From Kangiella aquimarina DSM 16071 (GTDB lineage: Bacteria; Pseudomonadota; Gammaproteobacteria; Enterobacterales; Kangiellaceae): DNA of 64,000 nt. A model generated the notes under the pieces. That model was not told where the DNA came from. It saw only the letters and a program-made list of their open reading frames with translations, and made no database searches. The first letter of the stretch is position 1. Each line of letters starts with the position of its first letter. Shown here piece after piece: positions 46,958 through 58,807 of the stretch. The stretch spans positions 1,879,128 to 1,943,127 of the forward strand of contig NZ_KB893650.1 of assembly GCF_000374105.1 (NCBI RefSeq), given 5' to 3'. The translations under genes and the position numbers were made by a program.

Positions 46958-47164
46958 TTATACTTTAGTTACGTTAGCAGCTTGAGCGCCTTTAGGGCCT
47001 TGCTCGATATCAAACTCAACACGCTGACCTTCTGCTAAAGTTTTGAAACCGTCACCTTGAATAGCACGGAAGTGTACAAACACATCTTCGCCTTGCTCTT
47101 GCTCGATGAAACCAAAACCTTTAGATTCGTTGAACCACTTAACGGTACCAGTGATCTTAGACAT
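46958..47164 (-). CDS. Cold shock protein (CspA family)
   Basis: A 68-residue OB-fold RNA chaperone with both RNP motifs intact: KGFGFIEQ and DVFVHFRAI, and a [13 protein letters not shown] start. It melts RNA secondary structure during cold or growth change. GGAG precedes the ATG. The 330-base gap upstream (47165-47494) has no other gene and probably contains the long 5' leader common in this family, plus the promoter of the divergent DUF1801 gene; in the minus direction TTTACT and TATTCT boxes about 190 bases before the start would give such a leader, but this is weak. Confidence 0.95.
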   Translation of the reverse strand: MSKITGTVKWFNESKGFGFIEQEQGEDVFVHFRAIQGDGFKTLAEGQRVEFDIEQGPKGAQAANVTKV

Positions 47165-47494
47165 AATATAACTCCAAAGCTAATTTGCTTAAAAAATAAA
47201 GTTGTTGCCAAAATGGCGGTCTTACTGAGATAAAATTGACACTAACTTAGGTAACAAATAGCGAGGTACGACTTGAAGTGAATCTATGAAGCTAAGGCCC
47301 ACTGATTTACTTGGTGTATCATCGAAAATGTATCCATTCGATAGCTGTTATTTTAACCAGCGATGAAAAGAATACTATAACCACCGAATAAGTAAAGTTT
47401 TATTTTAGCATTTAACCGAAAAGTAACACTTCTGTCATGAGCCAAAATATGCAATAGTTTCATCAACCTAGCAAAACTCAAAGCGGAGCCAGGC

Positions 47495-47923
47495 ATGGCA
47501 AAATCAACCAATAAGACCCAACCGAACAACCTTAGCGTAAGTCACTTCATTAATCAGGTTGAGCCGGAGCAAAAACGTAAGGATTGTTTAGCCATTGCAG
47601 AGATGATGCGCCAGGCGACACAGGCCGAGCCGAAAATGTGGGGCGATAGTATGATTGGCTTTGGTGAATATCACTATAAATATGCCAGTGGTCGCGAAGG
47701 TGACTGGTTTTTGACCGGGTTTGCTCCACGCAAGCAGAATATCAGCCTATATATTATGGCTGGATTTAAGCGTTATGAGGAACTGATGCCTAAGCTTGGA
47801 AAATATAAAACGGGCAAGTCCTGTCTCTATATTAACAAACTGGCCGATGTTGACGAGAAGGTATTGAAGGAACTGATTCAGTTATCAGCAAGTTATGTCA
47901 AAGATAACCAGTCAGGCTGTTAA
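47495..47923 (+). CDS. DUF1801 domain protein
   Basis: A 142-residue protein with the YdhG-like DUF1801 core: MWGDSMIGFGEYHYKYASG, WFLTGFAPRKQNISLYIMAG and GKYKTGKSCLYINKLADVD. Related proteins adopt the frataxin/YjbR-like fold, and their role is unsettled. GGAGC precedes the ATG. The stop codon region overlaps by four bases the end of the convergent small gene. Confidence 0.9.
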   Translation: MAKSTNKTQPNNLSVSHFINQVEPEQKRKDCLAIAEMMRQATQAEPKMWGDSMIGFGEYHYKYASGREGDWFLTGFAPRKQNISLYIMAGFKRYEELMPKLGKYKTGKSCLYINKLADVDEKVLKELIQLSASYVKDNQSGC

Positions 47924-48090
47924 TGAGCCTGCTGATCTTCAAGTTCGTTATCAGCAATTTGCTGAAGAAGCGCGGAAAACCAAATCTGCTTAACTCTTTC
48001 AGCATCTAAGCCATATAAACTGACATCGCTGGCTATTTGTTTAATAGCACTATCAATTTCTTTTTCTTCAGTCAGATACTCTTGTGTCAT
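47920..48090 (-). CDS. Small acidic hypothetical protein (56 residues)
   Basis: A 56-residue, mostly helical acidic protein (MTQEYLTEEKEIDSAIKQIA, ending DNELEDQQAH). The ATG at 48090 has GGAG six bases upstream, which is a reason to believe in it despite its size; the frame opens at 48102. It converges on the DUF1801 gene with a four-base overlap. Nothing is recognised. Confidence 0.55.
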   Translation of the reverse strand: MTQEYLTEEKEIDSAIKQIASDVSLYGLDAERVKQIWFSALLQQIADNELEDQQAH

Positions 48091-48300
48091 AAGAATCTCC
48101 AATGCATAAGCCTATAATTTAGGGTAATGCCAATTTGAAACTTTATCAATGCATATTTGCATTAACGGAGGCTCAATATCGTTATAACTAGTTTGAAGCT
48201 CTATTGGAGCAATAGATTAAGATTATCGAATAAAGGTTTATTTTTACCCTTTAAATCCCTACAATTTGCCCTTAAAAATCATTAATAGATAAGAATTTAG

Positions 48301-49260
<960 letters not shown>

Positions 49261-49280
49261 TTGAGCAGTTCATCAGAACA

Positions 49281-49310
49281 TAAAAAAGGCCGCAGATGCG
49301 GCCTTTTTTG
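49281..49310. terminator. Bidirectional terminator between trxB and desaturase
   Basis: AAAAAAGGCCGC-AGAT-GCGGCCTTTTTT is a perfect stem with A and T runs at both ends. Confidence 0.94.
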
Positions 49311-49327
49311 AGCTCAGTTACAGTGTA

Positions 49328-50470
49328 TTAAGCGTACTGTTTTGCGAGCGTCATCCATGATGCCTTCTGCTCTTCAAAGCGCTTACGCAGCTGATGATAA
49401 TTTTCCATTAGTCTTGAATGTTCTTGCTCATAGCTTTCAATCAGCTTATTTTTCTTGGCTTCCAGCCATTGCTTCTGTGCTTCATACACTTCTGCCAGGT
49501 GCTGAACCAGCTTTTCATACTCATCATGAAGCATTTGCATAACTTCTTCAGCATTGGGTAAGTGAGCAACTCGGTCTTTAGCCTTTAGCAATAATGTTTC
49601 CGCTTTGGCTTTTTCAATTTTCTCGACCGATACTTTCTTCAAGTTCGAAGTCACACCAATCCAGCTTAATGATTTAATCCACCACTTAGATGGGTCAAAG
49701 TGCCACCAGCGAATACCATTACGATAGTCATATTGAAATTTATGGTGATAATTATGGTAGCCTTCACCACCAGTCAATACCGCCAAAATCAGGTTGTCAC
49801 GCGCTGAGTTTTCTTCAGTATAAGGTCGAGAACCCCACATATGAGCCAGTGAATTAATGAAGAAGGTCAAATGATGAGACCAGACCAGACGTAGAACGCC
49901 TGCCACCAGCATCATTTCCCAGAATATGCCATAAGCCAGTCCCAATAATGCAGGAACAAGAATGTTAAGACCAATGCTTAGCGGCCAGTAATATTTGTGC
50001 TGGAACATAACAATAGGGTCGCGTTGCAAGTCTTTGCAGCGATCATATTGTTCGTTGTAACGCCCATTATCACGACGCATCAGGAGCCAGCCGATATGAG
50101 AATGCCAGAAACCTAAACTGGCTGAATATGGGTCTTTCTCGTCATGGTCAACGTGTTTGTGGTGAATGCGGTGATCCGAAGACCAGTGCAATGCACTATT
50201 CTGCAATGCAAGACAGCCACCAATCGCAAGCACAGCTCGCAATAGTGGGTGAGCTTCATAGGCGCGATGCGACCATAGGCGGTGATAGCCCATAGATATT
50301 GCTGTACTGGAGAATAACCATAACCCTACTCCCCAAGCCCAGCTTGAGAAATGAAAGCCATATTGGATGCCGTACCATGGGACCAAGGTAATTGCGGCTA
50401 AAAAGCTTAATCCGAAAAAGATGATATTTGCCCAGATGGGCTGTGCGTGTTTTTGGGTGGAATCTGTCAT
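49328..50470 (-). CDS. Acyl-CoA delta-9 desaturase with C-terminal coiled coil
   Basis: A 380-residue membrane diiron desaturase that introduces a double bond into fatty acyl chains aerobically. The three histidine boxes are HRLWSH (63-68), HRIHH (100-104) and GEGYHNYHHKF (about 235-245), with four transmembrane helices between. After about residue 290 there is an unusual charged helical extension of about 90 residues (KAKAETLLLKAKDRVAHLP to the end), probably coiled coil; yeast and animal enzymes lack it in this form. It is divergent from a FabR-like gene with two operator palindromes between, so it is under unsaturated-fatty-acid control. Confidence 0.92.
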   Translation of the reverse strand: MTDSTQKHAQPIWANIIFFGLSFLAAITLVPWYGIQYGFHFSSWAWGVGLWLFSSTAISMGYHRLWSHRAYEAHPLLRAVLAIGGCLALQNSALHWSSDHRIHHKHVDHDEKDPYSASLGFWHSHIGWLLMRRDNGRYNEQYDRCKDLQRDPIVMFQHKYYWPLSIGLNILVPALLGLAYGIFWEMMLVAGVLRLVWSHHLTFFINSLAHMWGSRPYTEENSARDNLILAVLTGGEGYHNYHHKFQYDYRNGIRWWHFDPSKWWIKSLSWIGVTSNLKKVSVEKIEKAKAETLLLKAKDRVAHLPNAEEVMQMLHDEYEKLVQHLAEVYEAQKQWLEAKKNKLIESYEQEHSRLMENYHQLRKRFEEQKASWMTLAKQYA

Positions 50471-50492
50471 GAAGTGCCTCTAACTTAAAATT

Positions 50493-50510
50493 AGCGTACA
50501 CTTGTACGCT
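50493..50510. promoter_or_regulatory. FabR-type operator 1
   Basis: AGCGTACA-CT-TGTACGCT is a perfect palindrome 23 bases upstream of the desaturase ATG. It has the form of the enterobacterial FabR and Pseudomonas DesT sites. It probably overlaps the desaturase promoter. Confidence 0.85.
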
Positions 50511-50554
50511 AAATCTTTGGCTAGTATAACCATCGAATATGACAATTGCAATCC

Positions 50555-50572
50555 AGCGTACAACTGTACACT
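50555..50572. promoter_or_regulatory. FabR-type operator 2
   Basis: AGCGTACA-AC-TGTACACT matches operator 1 except for one base in the right arm and the spacer. It lies 47 bases before the FabR-like start, so the repressor may control itself. Confidence 0.82.
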
Positions 50573-50618
50573 TAAGCTATTGTTTTCTATACTGACGAAA
50601 ACCACTGAGGAGAACGGC

Positions 50619-51227
50619 ATGGCCGGAGCGCGTGCTTTACAGAAAGAAAAGACTCGCCAAGCTATTATTGACGCGGCTTTGATGCACCTATCGGCTGAGC
50701 ATAGTTTTGCCAGCATGAGCTTGCGGGAAGTCGCTAGAGAAGCAGGCATTGCCCCCACCTCTTTCTACAGACATTTCAATGACATGGAAGAGCTTGGTCT
50801 AACTCTGGTTGATGAATCAGGCCTCACACTCCGTGAGCTGATGCGTAAAGCCCGTCAACGAATAGAGAAGAATGGCAGCGTGATTAATACCTCTGTAGAA
50901 ACCTTTATGGAGTTCGTTGAGCGCAACCCGAATATTTTTCGCCTATTACTGCGCGAGCGCAGCGGAACTTCAGTCAGGTTCCGTGAAGCCGTAGCTCGCG
51001 AAATTAATCATTTCAAAGATGAGCTAACCGAGTACTTGATGGCTGAATCGGATTATTCTCAAGAATATGCATTTACACTGGCCGAAGGGCTAGTGACTCT
51101 AGTCTTTAATGCTGGCGCTGAAGCGTTAGATCTAAATCCTATTGAACGTGAGAAGCTTAAAGAGCGAACGATTCTACAGCTACGATTCATCACATTTGGC
51201 GCAGCCAGTACAAAAGAAAAAGCCTGA
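50619..51227 (+). CDS. fabR: TetR-family fatty-acid repressor FabR
   Basis: A 202-residue repressor. The N-terminal HTH is [27 protein letters not shown] with [19 protein letters not shown], the FabR/DesT signature. The C-terminal acyl-CoA-sensing domain includes [19 protein letters not shown]. FabR senses the ratio of unsaturated to saturated acyl chains and represses unsaturated fatty acid genes. The start is the ATG at 50619 with GAGGAG upstream; the frame opens at 50502 inside operator 1, which is not a credible start. Divergent partner is the desaturase, its likely target. Confidence 0.9.
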   Translation: MAGARALQKEKTRQAIIDAALMHLSAEHSFASMSLREVAREAGIAPTSFYRHFNDMEELGLTLVDESGLTLRELMRKARQRIEKNGSVINTSVETFMEFVERNPNIFRLLLRERSGTSVRFREAVAREINHFKDELTEYLMAESDYSQEYAFTLAEGLVTLVFNAGAEALDLNPIEREKLKERTILQLRFITFGAASTKEKA

Positions 51228-51267
51228 CAGATTTCTCAGCCAGGCTTAGTTGTAACTCTATGGCTGA

Positions 51268-52275
51268 TTAAGCAAAAAATACTTTAACCTGCTCCTCAAT
51301 ATAGTCCACATCCTTATCACTGATATTTAAATGCATTACCCAGCGCATGGTTTCAGCTGGAATGATAGTGATACCTTTATCTTTCAGGAACTTTGCCAGA
51401 GACTCAGCAGTGTCCATTCTTGTTTTCACAAACAGCATATTGGTTTGCACCAAATCCTGATTGATTGAAAGCTCTTCGATTCCCTGTAATCGTTGCGCTA
51501 ACTGCTTGGCATGACGATGGTCTTCCGCTAGACGCTTAACATTATTCTGTAATGCGTAGATTCCAGCAGCAGCTAATATACCCGCCTGACGCATACCACC
51601 ACCGACCATCTTTCGCCAACGCCTTGCCCATTTAATAAGCTCTTCACTGCCACATAGCACTGAACCCACAGGAGCACCAAGCCCCTTTGACAAGCATATC
51701 GAAACAGAGTCCGCATATTGTGTTAACTCATGAAGCTCACAACCAAGCTCAGTGATGGCGTTAAAAGCTCGCGCCCCATCGAGATGTACTGAGAGTTTTT
51801 TCGACTGAGCAAATTCATAAGCTGACTTCATGTACTCAAGGCTAATGACCTTGCCATTATGGGTGTTTTCCAGACAAAGTAGTTTACTTCGAGCAAAGTG
51901 ATAATCATCTTTTTTAATCACAGCTTCTATCTTGGCAAAGTCCAGAGTACCATCTTGTTCAACTGCAATGGGCTGTGGAACTACACTTCCTAACACTGGC
52001 GCCCCACCCGCTTCATACAGATAAGTATGATAACCCTGACCAACGATATACTCTTCACCGCGCTGACAGTGTGCCAATAAAGCCACCAAATTCGACATGG
52101 TTCCCGAAGGCACAAACAAAGCCGCCTCCTTACCCGCCATTTCAGCCATCATCGCCTCAAGTCGATTCACCGTCGGATCATCATGAAATACATCATCACC
52201 CACCGCAGCCGTGGACATGGCTCGACGCATATCCTCAGATGGGACCGTTACCGTATCACTTCGCAAATCAATCAT
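51268..52275 (-). CDS. ltaE: Low-specificity L-threonine aldolase
   Basis: A 335-residue PLP enzyme splitting threonine or allo-threonine to glycine and acetaldehyde. Landmarks are MIDLRSDTVTVPSEDMRRAM at the start, AALFVPSGTMSNLVAL, the PLP-lysine SICLSKGLGAPVGSVLCG, and RWRKMVGGGMRQAG. Length and motifs match LtaE. Its start at 52275 is 108 bases from the end of the diiron protein gene, with that gene's terminator between, so it has its own promoter. Confidence 0.94.
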   Translation of the reverse strand: MIDLRSDTVTVPSEDMRRAMSTAAVGDDVFHDDPTVNRLEAMMAEMAGKEAALFVPSGTMSNLVALLAHCQRGEEYIVGQGYHTYLYEAGGAPVLGSVVPQPIAVEQDGTLDFAKIEAVIKKDDYHFARSKLLCLENTHNGKVISLEYMKSAYEFAQSKKLSVHLDGARAFNAITELGCELHELTQYADSVSICLSKGLGAPVGSVLCGSEELIKWARRWRKMVGGGMRQAGILAAAGIYALQNNVKRLAEDHRHAKQLAQRLQGIEELSINQDLVQTNMLFVKTRMDTAESLAKFLKDKGITIIPAETMRWVMHLNISDKDVDYIEEQVKVFFA

Positions 52276-52333
52276 AGTTTTATTATGTTTAGTAAAGGTT
52301 TATTCATTGTAGATAAATTGATTTTTCTAGCAA

Positions 52334-52357
52334 CAAAAAAGGCGCCCGCAGGCGCCA
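52334..52357 (-). terminator. Terminator after the diiron MBL gene
   Basis: On the minus strand GGCGCC-TGCG-GGCGCC is followed by TTTTTT, 25 bases after the stop of the gene at 52383. Confidence 0.88.
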
Positions 52358-52382
52358 ATCACTCTCAAAGATTTAATAAGCT

Positions 52383-53195
52383 TTAAGCCACTTCCCTCTT
52401 ATCCATGCGAACGCTGTAATCCCTCTGAGTGAATAAGTCCAATCCACATTCAAGTTTAGAAATCCATTCAAGGAACTGCCGAACACTGAGCTCTCCTTTA
52501 AATGGCGAACCATGCTGCGGCACAATCATTTCAACATCCAAGTCTGCAACCATATTGGCCCACAGGCGACAGGCTTTATTGGCAACCATATAGCGCTGAT
52601 GAAAGCCTTTCATATACTTGGTATGTTCTGCAAAGTCTTTGACACCAGTAAAGTCATCATCATCAACAATCGATGCGCCCATATCACCTGAGAATAGAAT
52701 CTTACTGACTGGGTCATAGACCTGAAAATTACCAACTGAGTGCAGGAAGTGAGCTGGAACAGCGTACAAAAGATTGTCGCCTAGTCGAATAGCACCGCCC
52801 TCATCCTCCAATCCAATGATCCGCTTAGATAATTCAGTTTCATTGACCTGGTTATAAAACGATGATGCAAAGTGCGGCAGGAAGCGCTCCCAAAGCTTAG
52901 AACAGATAACCTTGGCTGGAGTTTGCATCATCCAGCGGCCTATCGAAGCAATAATATCTGGGTCTTGATGTGACGCGATGATGTAGTTTAATTGGCTGGT
53001 TGGCGACAACTTTTCAATCTCAAGTTTTAACTTGGCATATGTCAGATCGCCGCCAGGATCAAGTAAGGCAGTTTTGTCACCATCGATAATCAAAAACTGG
53101 TTAGCCTGAACCGCTTCACCAGTTACCAGGTTATTAAAGGCATAACATTTATGATGCCCATCGTTGTATAACTCAATCGCCTTACTTTTAAACAT
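52383..53195 (-). CDS. ODP-type metallo-beta-lactamase-fold diiron protein
   Basis: A 270-residue protein resembling the diiron domain of flavodiiron proteins and stand-alone ODP oxygen sensors. The metal ligands are visible: SHQDPDI (HxDxD in place of HxExD), H in PAHFLHSVG, D in LFSGDMGAS and H in VPQHGSP. It lacks the C-terminal flavodoxin domain, so it would bind oxygen or NO rather than reduce it alone, unless a partner reductase exists. An FNR-type box and a -10 hexamer sit upstream at class II spacing, suggesting induction under low oxygen. A terminator follows. Role is inferred. Confidence 0.8.
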   Translation of the reverse strand: MFKSKAIELYNDGHHKCYAFNNLVTGEAVQANQFLIIDGDKTALLDPGGDLTYAKLKLEIEKLSPTSQLNYIIASHQDPDIIASIGRWMMQTPAKVICSKLWERFLPHFASSFYNQVNETELSKRIIGLEDEGGAIRLGDNLLYAVPAHFLHSVGNFQVYDPVSKILFSGDMGASIVDDDDFTGVKDFAEHTKYMKGFHQRYMVANKACRLWANMVADLDVEMIVPQHGSPFKGELSVRQFLEWISKLECGLDLFTQRDYSVRMDKREVA

Positions 53196-53235
53196 GCTAC
53201 TAACCTTGTTTCAGCCCGATTTTTTAAGTGTGTTC

Positions 53236-53241
53236 AATATA
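53236..53241 (-). promoter_or_regulatory. Likely -10 hexamer of the diiron gene
   Basis: TATATT on the minus strand; the expected transcription start near 53229 puts the centre of the FNR box at about -41. This is the class II arrangement. Confidence 0.55.
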
Positions 53242-53262
53242 ATCGAGGGTAGCTTTAATGGC

Positions 53263-53276
53263 TTGATCTGGATCAA
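53263..53276. promoter_or_regulatory. Perfect FNR/Anr box
   Basis: TTGAT-CTGG-ATCAA is identical to the FNR consensus TTGAT-N4-ATCAA and lies inside a longer palindrome GGCTTGATC-TG-GATCAAGCC (53260-53279). Its centre is 74 bases upstream of the diiron protein ATG at 53195. Confidence 0.85.
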
Positions 53277-53301
53277 GCCTATGATAACTAAGGCTATCTT
53301 T

Positions 53302-53318
53302 TGTATGGTTTTTATACA
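53302..53318. promoter_or_regulatory. Possible SOS-type palindrome upstream of umuD
   Basis: TGTAT-GGTTTTT-ATACA has the arms of a LexA box but a seven-base spacer, where the canonical LexA box has four in this form. It is about 100 bases before umuD. Weak. Confidence 0.3.
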
Positions 53319-53415
53319 CCGATTAGCGGCTGACGCTATATGTGCGAATATGCTAATCTAATCAAGTTAAAAGAGAGAGTTCCCAGCATGACCATGATCA
53401 AATCTGTGAGTAACC

Positions 53416-53838
53416 ATGAGTAAAGTTTCCATCCTTAAGCCAAGCGGCCAATATTCCGATATACCACTGTACTCCGGAAAAATATCTGCCGGATTTCCAG
53501 GCGTCGTTGATGAGCACATGGAAGATACACTTAGTCTGGATCAGCTGCTTATTCAAAATCCAGCGACGACTTTTTTTGCTAAAGTTGAAGGTGACTCAAT
53601 GATCGGTGCCGGGATTTTTCAGAACGATATCCTGGTGGTCGATCGTTCTTTAACAGCGAAAGACAAAGATGTTGTCGTGGCAATGCTGGATAATGAGTTT
53701 ACCGTGAAGCGACTACGCACCAGTGGTGGCTTGCGGCTACAGGCCGAAAACCCTGCTTATAAGGACATCCCCATCACTGGCGAAAGCGAACTTGTGATCT
53801 GGGGTGTAGTTACCGGATTGGCGCGGAGCTTGCGCTGA
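53416..53838 (+). CDS. umuD: UmuD, SOS mutagenesis protein
   Basis: A 140-residue LexA-like S24 protease precursor. The self-cleavage site is A25-G26 in KISAGFPG; the catalytic serine is S61 in EGDSMIG and the lysine K98 in FTVKRLR, exactly the spacing of E. coli UmuD (C24-G25, S60, K97). After RecA-stimulated cleavage, UmuD' binds UmuC to form polymerase V. Its stop overlaps the umuC start by one base, so the two are coupled. Expected to be SOS-regulated, although I find no canonical LexA box. Confidence 0.95.
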   Translation: MSKVSILKPSGQYSDIPLYSGKISAGFPGVVDEHMEDTLSLDQLLIQNPATTFFAKVEGDSMIGAGIFQNDILVVDRSLTAKDKDVVVAMLDNEFTVKRLRTSGGLRLQAENPAYKDIPITGESELVIWGVVTGLARSLR

Positions 53839-55106
53839 TGGAAAAGCTTCATCCAACTTATGCACTGTGTGACGTTAACAGCTTTTATGTGTCATGTGAG
53901 CGTATGTTTCGCCCCGATTTATATGGTAAGCCAGTTATCGTTCTGAGCAACAATGATGGCTGCATCATAGCGCTTTCCGATGAAGCCAAGGCACTCGGTA
54001 TTCAGATGGCCACGCCGTATTTTGAAGCCCGCTCAATCATTCAAAAGCATAAAGTCATCTGCTTTTCGTCCAACTATGGCCTGTATGGTGATATCTCCAA
54101 ACGTTTTAACTGGATACTGGAGCAACATTGTGATCAGGTTGCTTCCTATTCCGTTGATGAGTCATTCATGCGCTTTGAAGGGTTTGATGATGACTTAACA
54201 CAGCGAGCACAAGTCATACGCTCGGAACTGTGGCGTTGCTTATCATTGCCGGTTTGTATCGGCCTAGGCCCCACTAAAACACTGGCCAAGGTCGCCAATC
54301 ATTTTGCCAAGAAACATAAGACCACAACGCATGGAGTCGTGGACCTATCTATTCCCAAAGTTCGCGAGTGGGCGCTTAAGCAAATCGCGGTACCCAAAAT
54401 CTGGGGAATTGGTCGCCAGCTGTCAAAAAAATTGATCATGCAAGGTATTCATACGGCCTGGGACTTACATAATGCTGACTATAAAACGCTACAGAGACTT
54501 TTTTCAGTTAATATGGAGCGCACCATTTTAGAGCTTCGGGGTCAGCCCTGCCTGAAGTTTTCTGAACTGCCAGCACCTAAAAAATCGATTCTTAACTCGC
54601 GCTCTTTTGGTAAACCGCTCAGCACTTACTCAGACTTGAAAGAAGCAGTTGCTCACCACACCAGCCGTTGCTGTGAAAAGCTCCGTAACCAGTCATCGCT
54701 GGCATCATCCATCACTGTATTTCTTTATGGCCAACGCAAAGAACTGGTTTACTACAATCGACCAAGTGTTACGCTGCAGCTTCCTGAACCAACGGACGAC
54801 ACCAGTATTTTTCTGCAAGCCGTTGAGCAGGGATTAAAGCATATCGTTAAGCCCGGTGAATCCTATAAAAAGGCAGGCATCATGCTTAATGGCATTGTCG
54901 ACAGTCGTGGTTATCAGCCTGATATTTTCCAGGCAGTGCCACAAAGACCTGAGCTCATGCAGAGTCTCGATAAAATCAATCGTCGATATGGACAGGACAC
55001 CGTAAAGTTTGGCAGTCTTGGTTTTGCTAAGAACTGGGCAATGCGCGCGAACTCCTGCTCACCCCACTACACTTCACGCTGGCAGGATATATTAAAAGTT
55101 AGCTAA
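53838..55106 (+). CDS. umuC: UmuC, Y-family DNA polymerase V catalytic subunit
   Basis: A 422-residue Y-family polymerase. It begins with ALCDVNSFYVSCERMFRPDL (metal-binding Asp and steric-gate region), then VLSNNDGCIIALSDEAKALG and YSVDESFMRF with the catalytic acidic pair. The little-finger domain and a C-terminal tail FGSLGFAKNWAMRANSCSP, the UmuC-specific ending that contacts UmuD', are intact. Length equals E. coli UmuC (422). Followed by a strong terminator. Confidence 0.96.
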   Translation: MEKLHPTYALCDVNSFYVSCERMFRPDLYGKPVIVLSNNDGCIIALSDEAKALGIQMATPYFEARSIIQKHKVICFSSNYGLYGDISKRFNWILEQHCDQVASYSVDESFMRFEGFDDDLTQRAQVIRSELWRCLSLPVCIGLGPTKTLAKVANHFAKKHKTTTHGVVDLSIPKVREWALKQIAVPKIWGIGRQLSKKLIMQGIHTAWDLHNADYKTLQRLFSVNMERTILELRGQPCLKFSELPAPKKSILNSRSFGKPLSTYSDLKEAVAHHTSRCCEKLRNQSSLASSITVFLYGQRKELVYYNRPSVTLQLPEPTDDTSIFLQAVEQGLKHIVKPGESYKKAGIMLNGIVDSRGYQPDIFQAVPQRPELMQSLDKINRRYGQDTVKFGSLGFAKNWAMRANSCSPHYTSRWQDILKVS

Positions 55107-55126
55107 AAGAGATTCTGAATATCAAA

Positions 55127-55159
55127 CAAAAAAGGCGCCTAATGGCGCCTTTCGTTTTT
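55127..55159. terminator. Bidirectional terminator between umuC and icd
   Basis: AAAGGCGCC-TAAT-GGCGCCTTT is a perfect nine-base stem between the convergent genes. Confidence 0.9.
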
Positions 55160-55175
55160 ATCGCGAAATAATCAA

Positions 55176-57410
<2,235 letters not shown>

Positions 57411-57645
57411 TTAGTGTGCAGCTAAAAGTAGCAAGCACGTGATGAATTGAAGTCCCGGGCGCCTTCAATCAAGCACCCTGACGATTGGTGGCGCAAATTA
57501 TACGCGAAAATTTCATTGCCTGCATGTAGTGTGAGCAAACTTAACATTCAGTTACTGATATTGGTCAATAGAATGGTTACAATCATTTAAAATTCGGTAT
57601 TACCATTAACCCACTGATTAAAATTCAACCAGATCGAATGCATCT

Positions 57646-58251
57646 ATGAGCAAATTGGTTCTTTTTAACAAACCCTTTAATACACTTTGCCAATTTACCG
57701 GAGAGGCTGGCGACAGCACCTTAGCGGACTATATAGATATCCCTGATGTTTACCCTGCAGGCAGGCTTGATAAAGATTCTGAGGGACTACTCCTGTTAAC
57801 TGATGACGGTCAACTCCAGAACCAGATCGCCAGCCCAAAGCATAAAATGGAAAAAACTTACTGGGTTCAGGTTGAAGGTGCTCCAGATAATGATGCTCTT
57901 GAGCCACTGAGACGTGGGGTGACCATTCAAAACTACAAAACAAAACCGGCAAAAGTCAGACTCATGACGCCCCCTGACGTGTGGCCAAGACATCCTCCGA
58001 TTAGAGAACGTAAAAATATTCCCACCAGCTGGCTTGAAGTTATTATTAGCGAAGGAAAGAATAGACAAGTCCGTCGAATGACTGCGGCTATTGGCTTTCC
58101 AACCTTGCGCCTTATTAGAGCCCAGATAGGCCCATGGAAATTGGAGAACCTTACCGTTGGTCAATATTCAATCATTGAAGTCGAACCCTCTCGACCATCA
58201 TCCAGAACAAGGCATCAGCTATCAAAAAGGTTTAGCCAAAGACATAAATAA
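57646..58251 (+). CDS. rluE: 23S rRNA pseudouridine synthase E
   Basis: A 201-residue RsuA-family synthase that modifies U2457 in 23S rRNA. The N-terminal S4 domain found in other members is absent, as in RluE. The catalytic aspartate is in PAGRLDKDSEGLLLLTDDG; later the K-x-R motif GKNRQVRRMTAAIGFPTLRL is intact. The C-terminal tail is basic. It is followed 45 bases later by nudJ and then mnmA and hflD, the same order as in E. coli. Confidence 0.94.
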   Translation: MSKLVLFNKPFNTLCQFTGEAGDSTLADYIDIPDVYPAGRLDKDSEGLLLLTDDGQLQNQIASPKHKMEKTYWVQVEGAPDNDALEPLRRGVTIQNYKTKPAKVRLMTPPDVWPRHPPIRERKNIPTSWLEVIISEGKNRQVRRMTAAIGFPTLRLIRAQIGPWKLENLTVGQYSIIEVEPSRPSSRTRHQLSKRFSQRHK

Positions 58252-58296
58252 GCTAAAATAGCCGCTCATTTCAATCCTGTATCTTAATAGGCTTGC

Positions 58297-58806
58297 ATGC
58301 TACCCGTTCATGTCACAGTTGCTGCTGTAATCGAGCACAATAACCGCTTTCTTATGGTTGAAGAGCGAACCTCGCGAGGAGAAATCGTCTTTAATCAACC
58401 GGCAGGCCATCTGGAATCAGATGAAAGCCTTATCGAGGCCGTTATCAGAGAAGTTAAAGAAGAAACCGGTTTAATTTTTAACCCGACGGAATTGGTGGGA
58501 ACCTATACGCTAAACCCAGCCTCCAACAATCAGTATTACCAACGCTTCTGCTTCACTGGGACTTTTGAACAGCCATTTACATTAGCGCCTGAAGATGACG
58601 ATATTATCGCTGCACATTGGATGACGATTGACGAGATATTAGGAAAAGTCCCTCAGCATAGAACCGGTCTAATCGTGCAATGCCTCAAGGACTATATTAA
58701 AGGCCAAAGGTATGCGCTTGACTCAATCCTGTGCAGCCGTGATGAACTCTCTTTACAAAGAGAAGGTATCAACTTTTTAAAGCAAATCGTAACTAAGCAA
58801 GAATAG
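58297..58806 (+). CDS. nudJ: NudJ-like Nudix phosphatase
   Basis: A 169-residue Nudix hydrolase with the full box G-x5-E-x7-REVKEETGL within [21 protein letters not shown]. coli NudJ acts on nucleoside tri- and diphosphates and on HMP-pyrophosphate. The N-terminal [18 protein letters not shown] and FNQPAGHLE segments are as in NudJ. It ends two bases before mnmA, so these genes are cotranscribed. The exact substrate is not known here. Confidence 0.9.
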   Translation: MLPVHVTVAAVIEHNNRFLMVEERTSRGEIVFNQPAGHLESDESLIEAVIREVKEETGLIFNPTELVGTYTLNPASNNQYYQRFCFTGTFEQPFTLAPEDDDIIAAHWMTIDEILGKVPQHRTGLIVQCLKDYIKGQRYALDSILCSRDELSLQREGINFLKQIVTKQE

Positions 58807-58807
58807 A

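Noticed and set aside
53302..53318. TGTAT-N7-ATACA as a firm LexA box
   Set aside because: Spacing differs from the canonical box by three bases; listed only as a weak candidate.
57796..58164. 122-residue open frame opposite rluE
   Set aside because: Shadow of rluE, which has complete catalytic motifs; the antisense frame has no family features.
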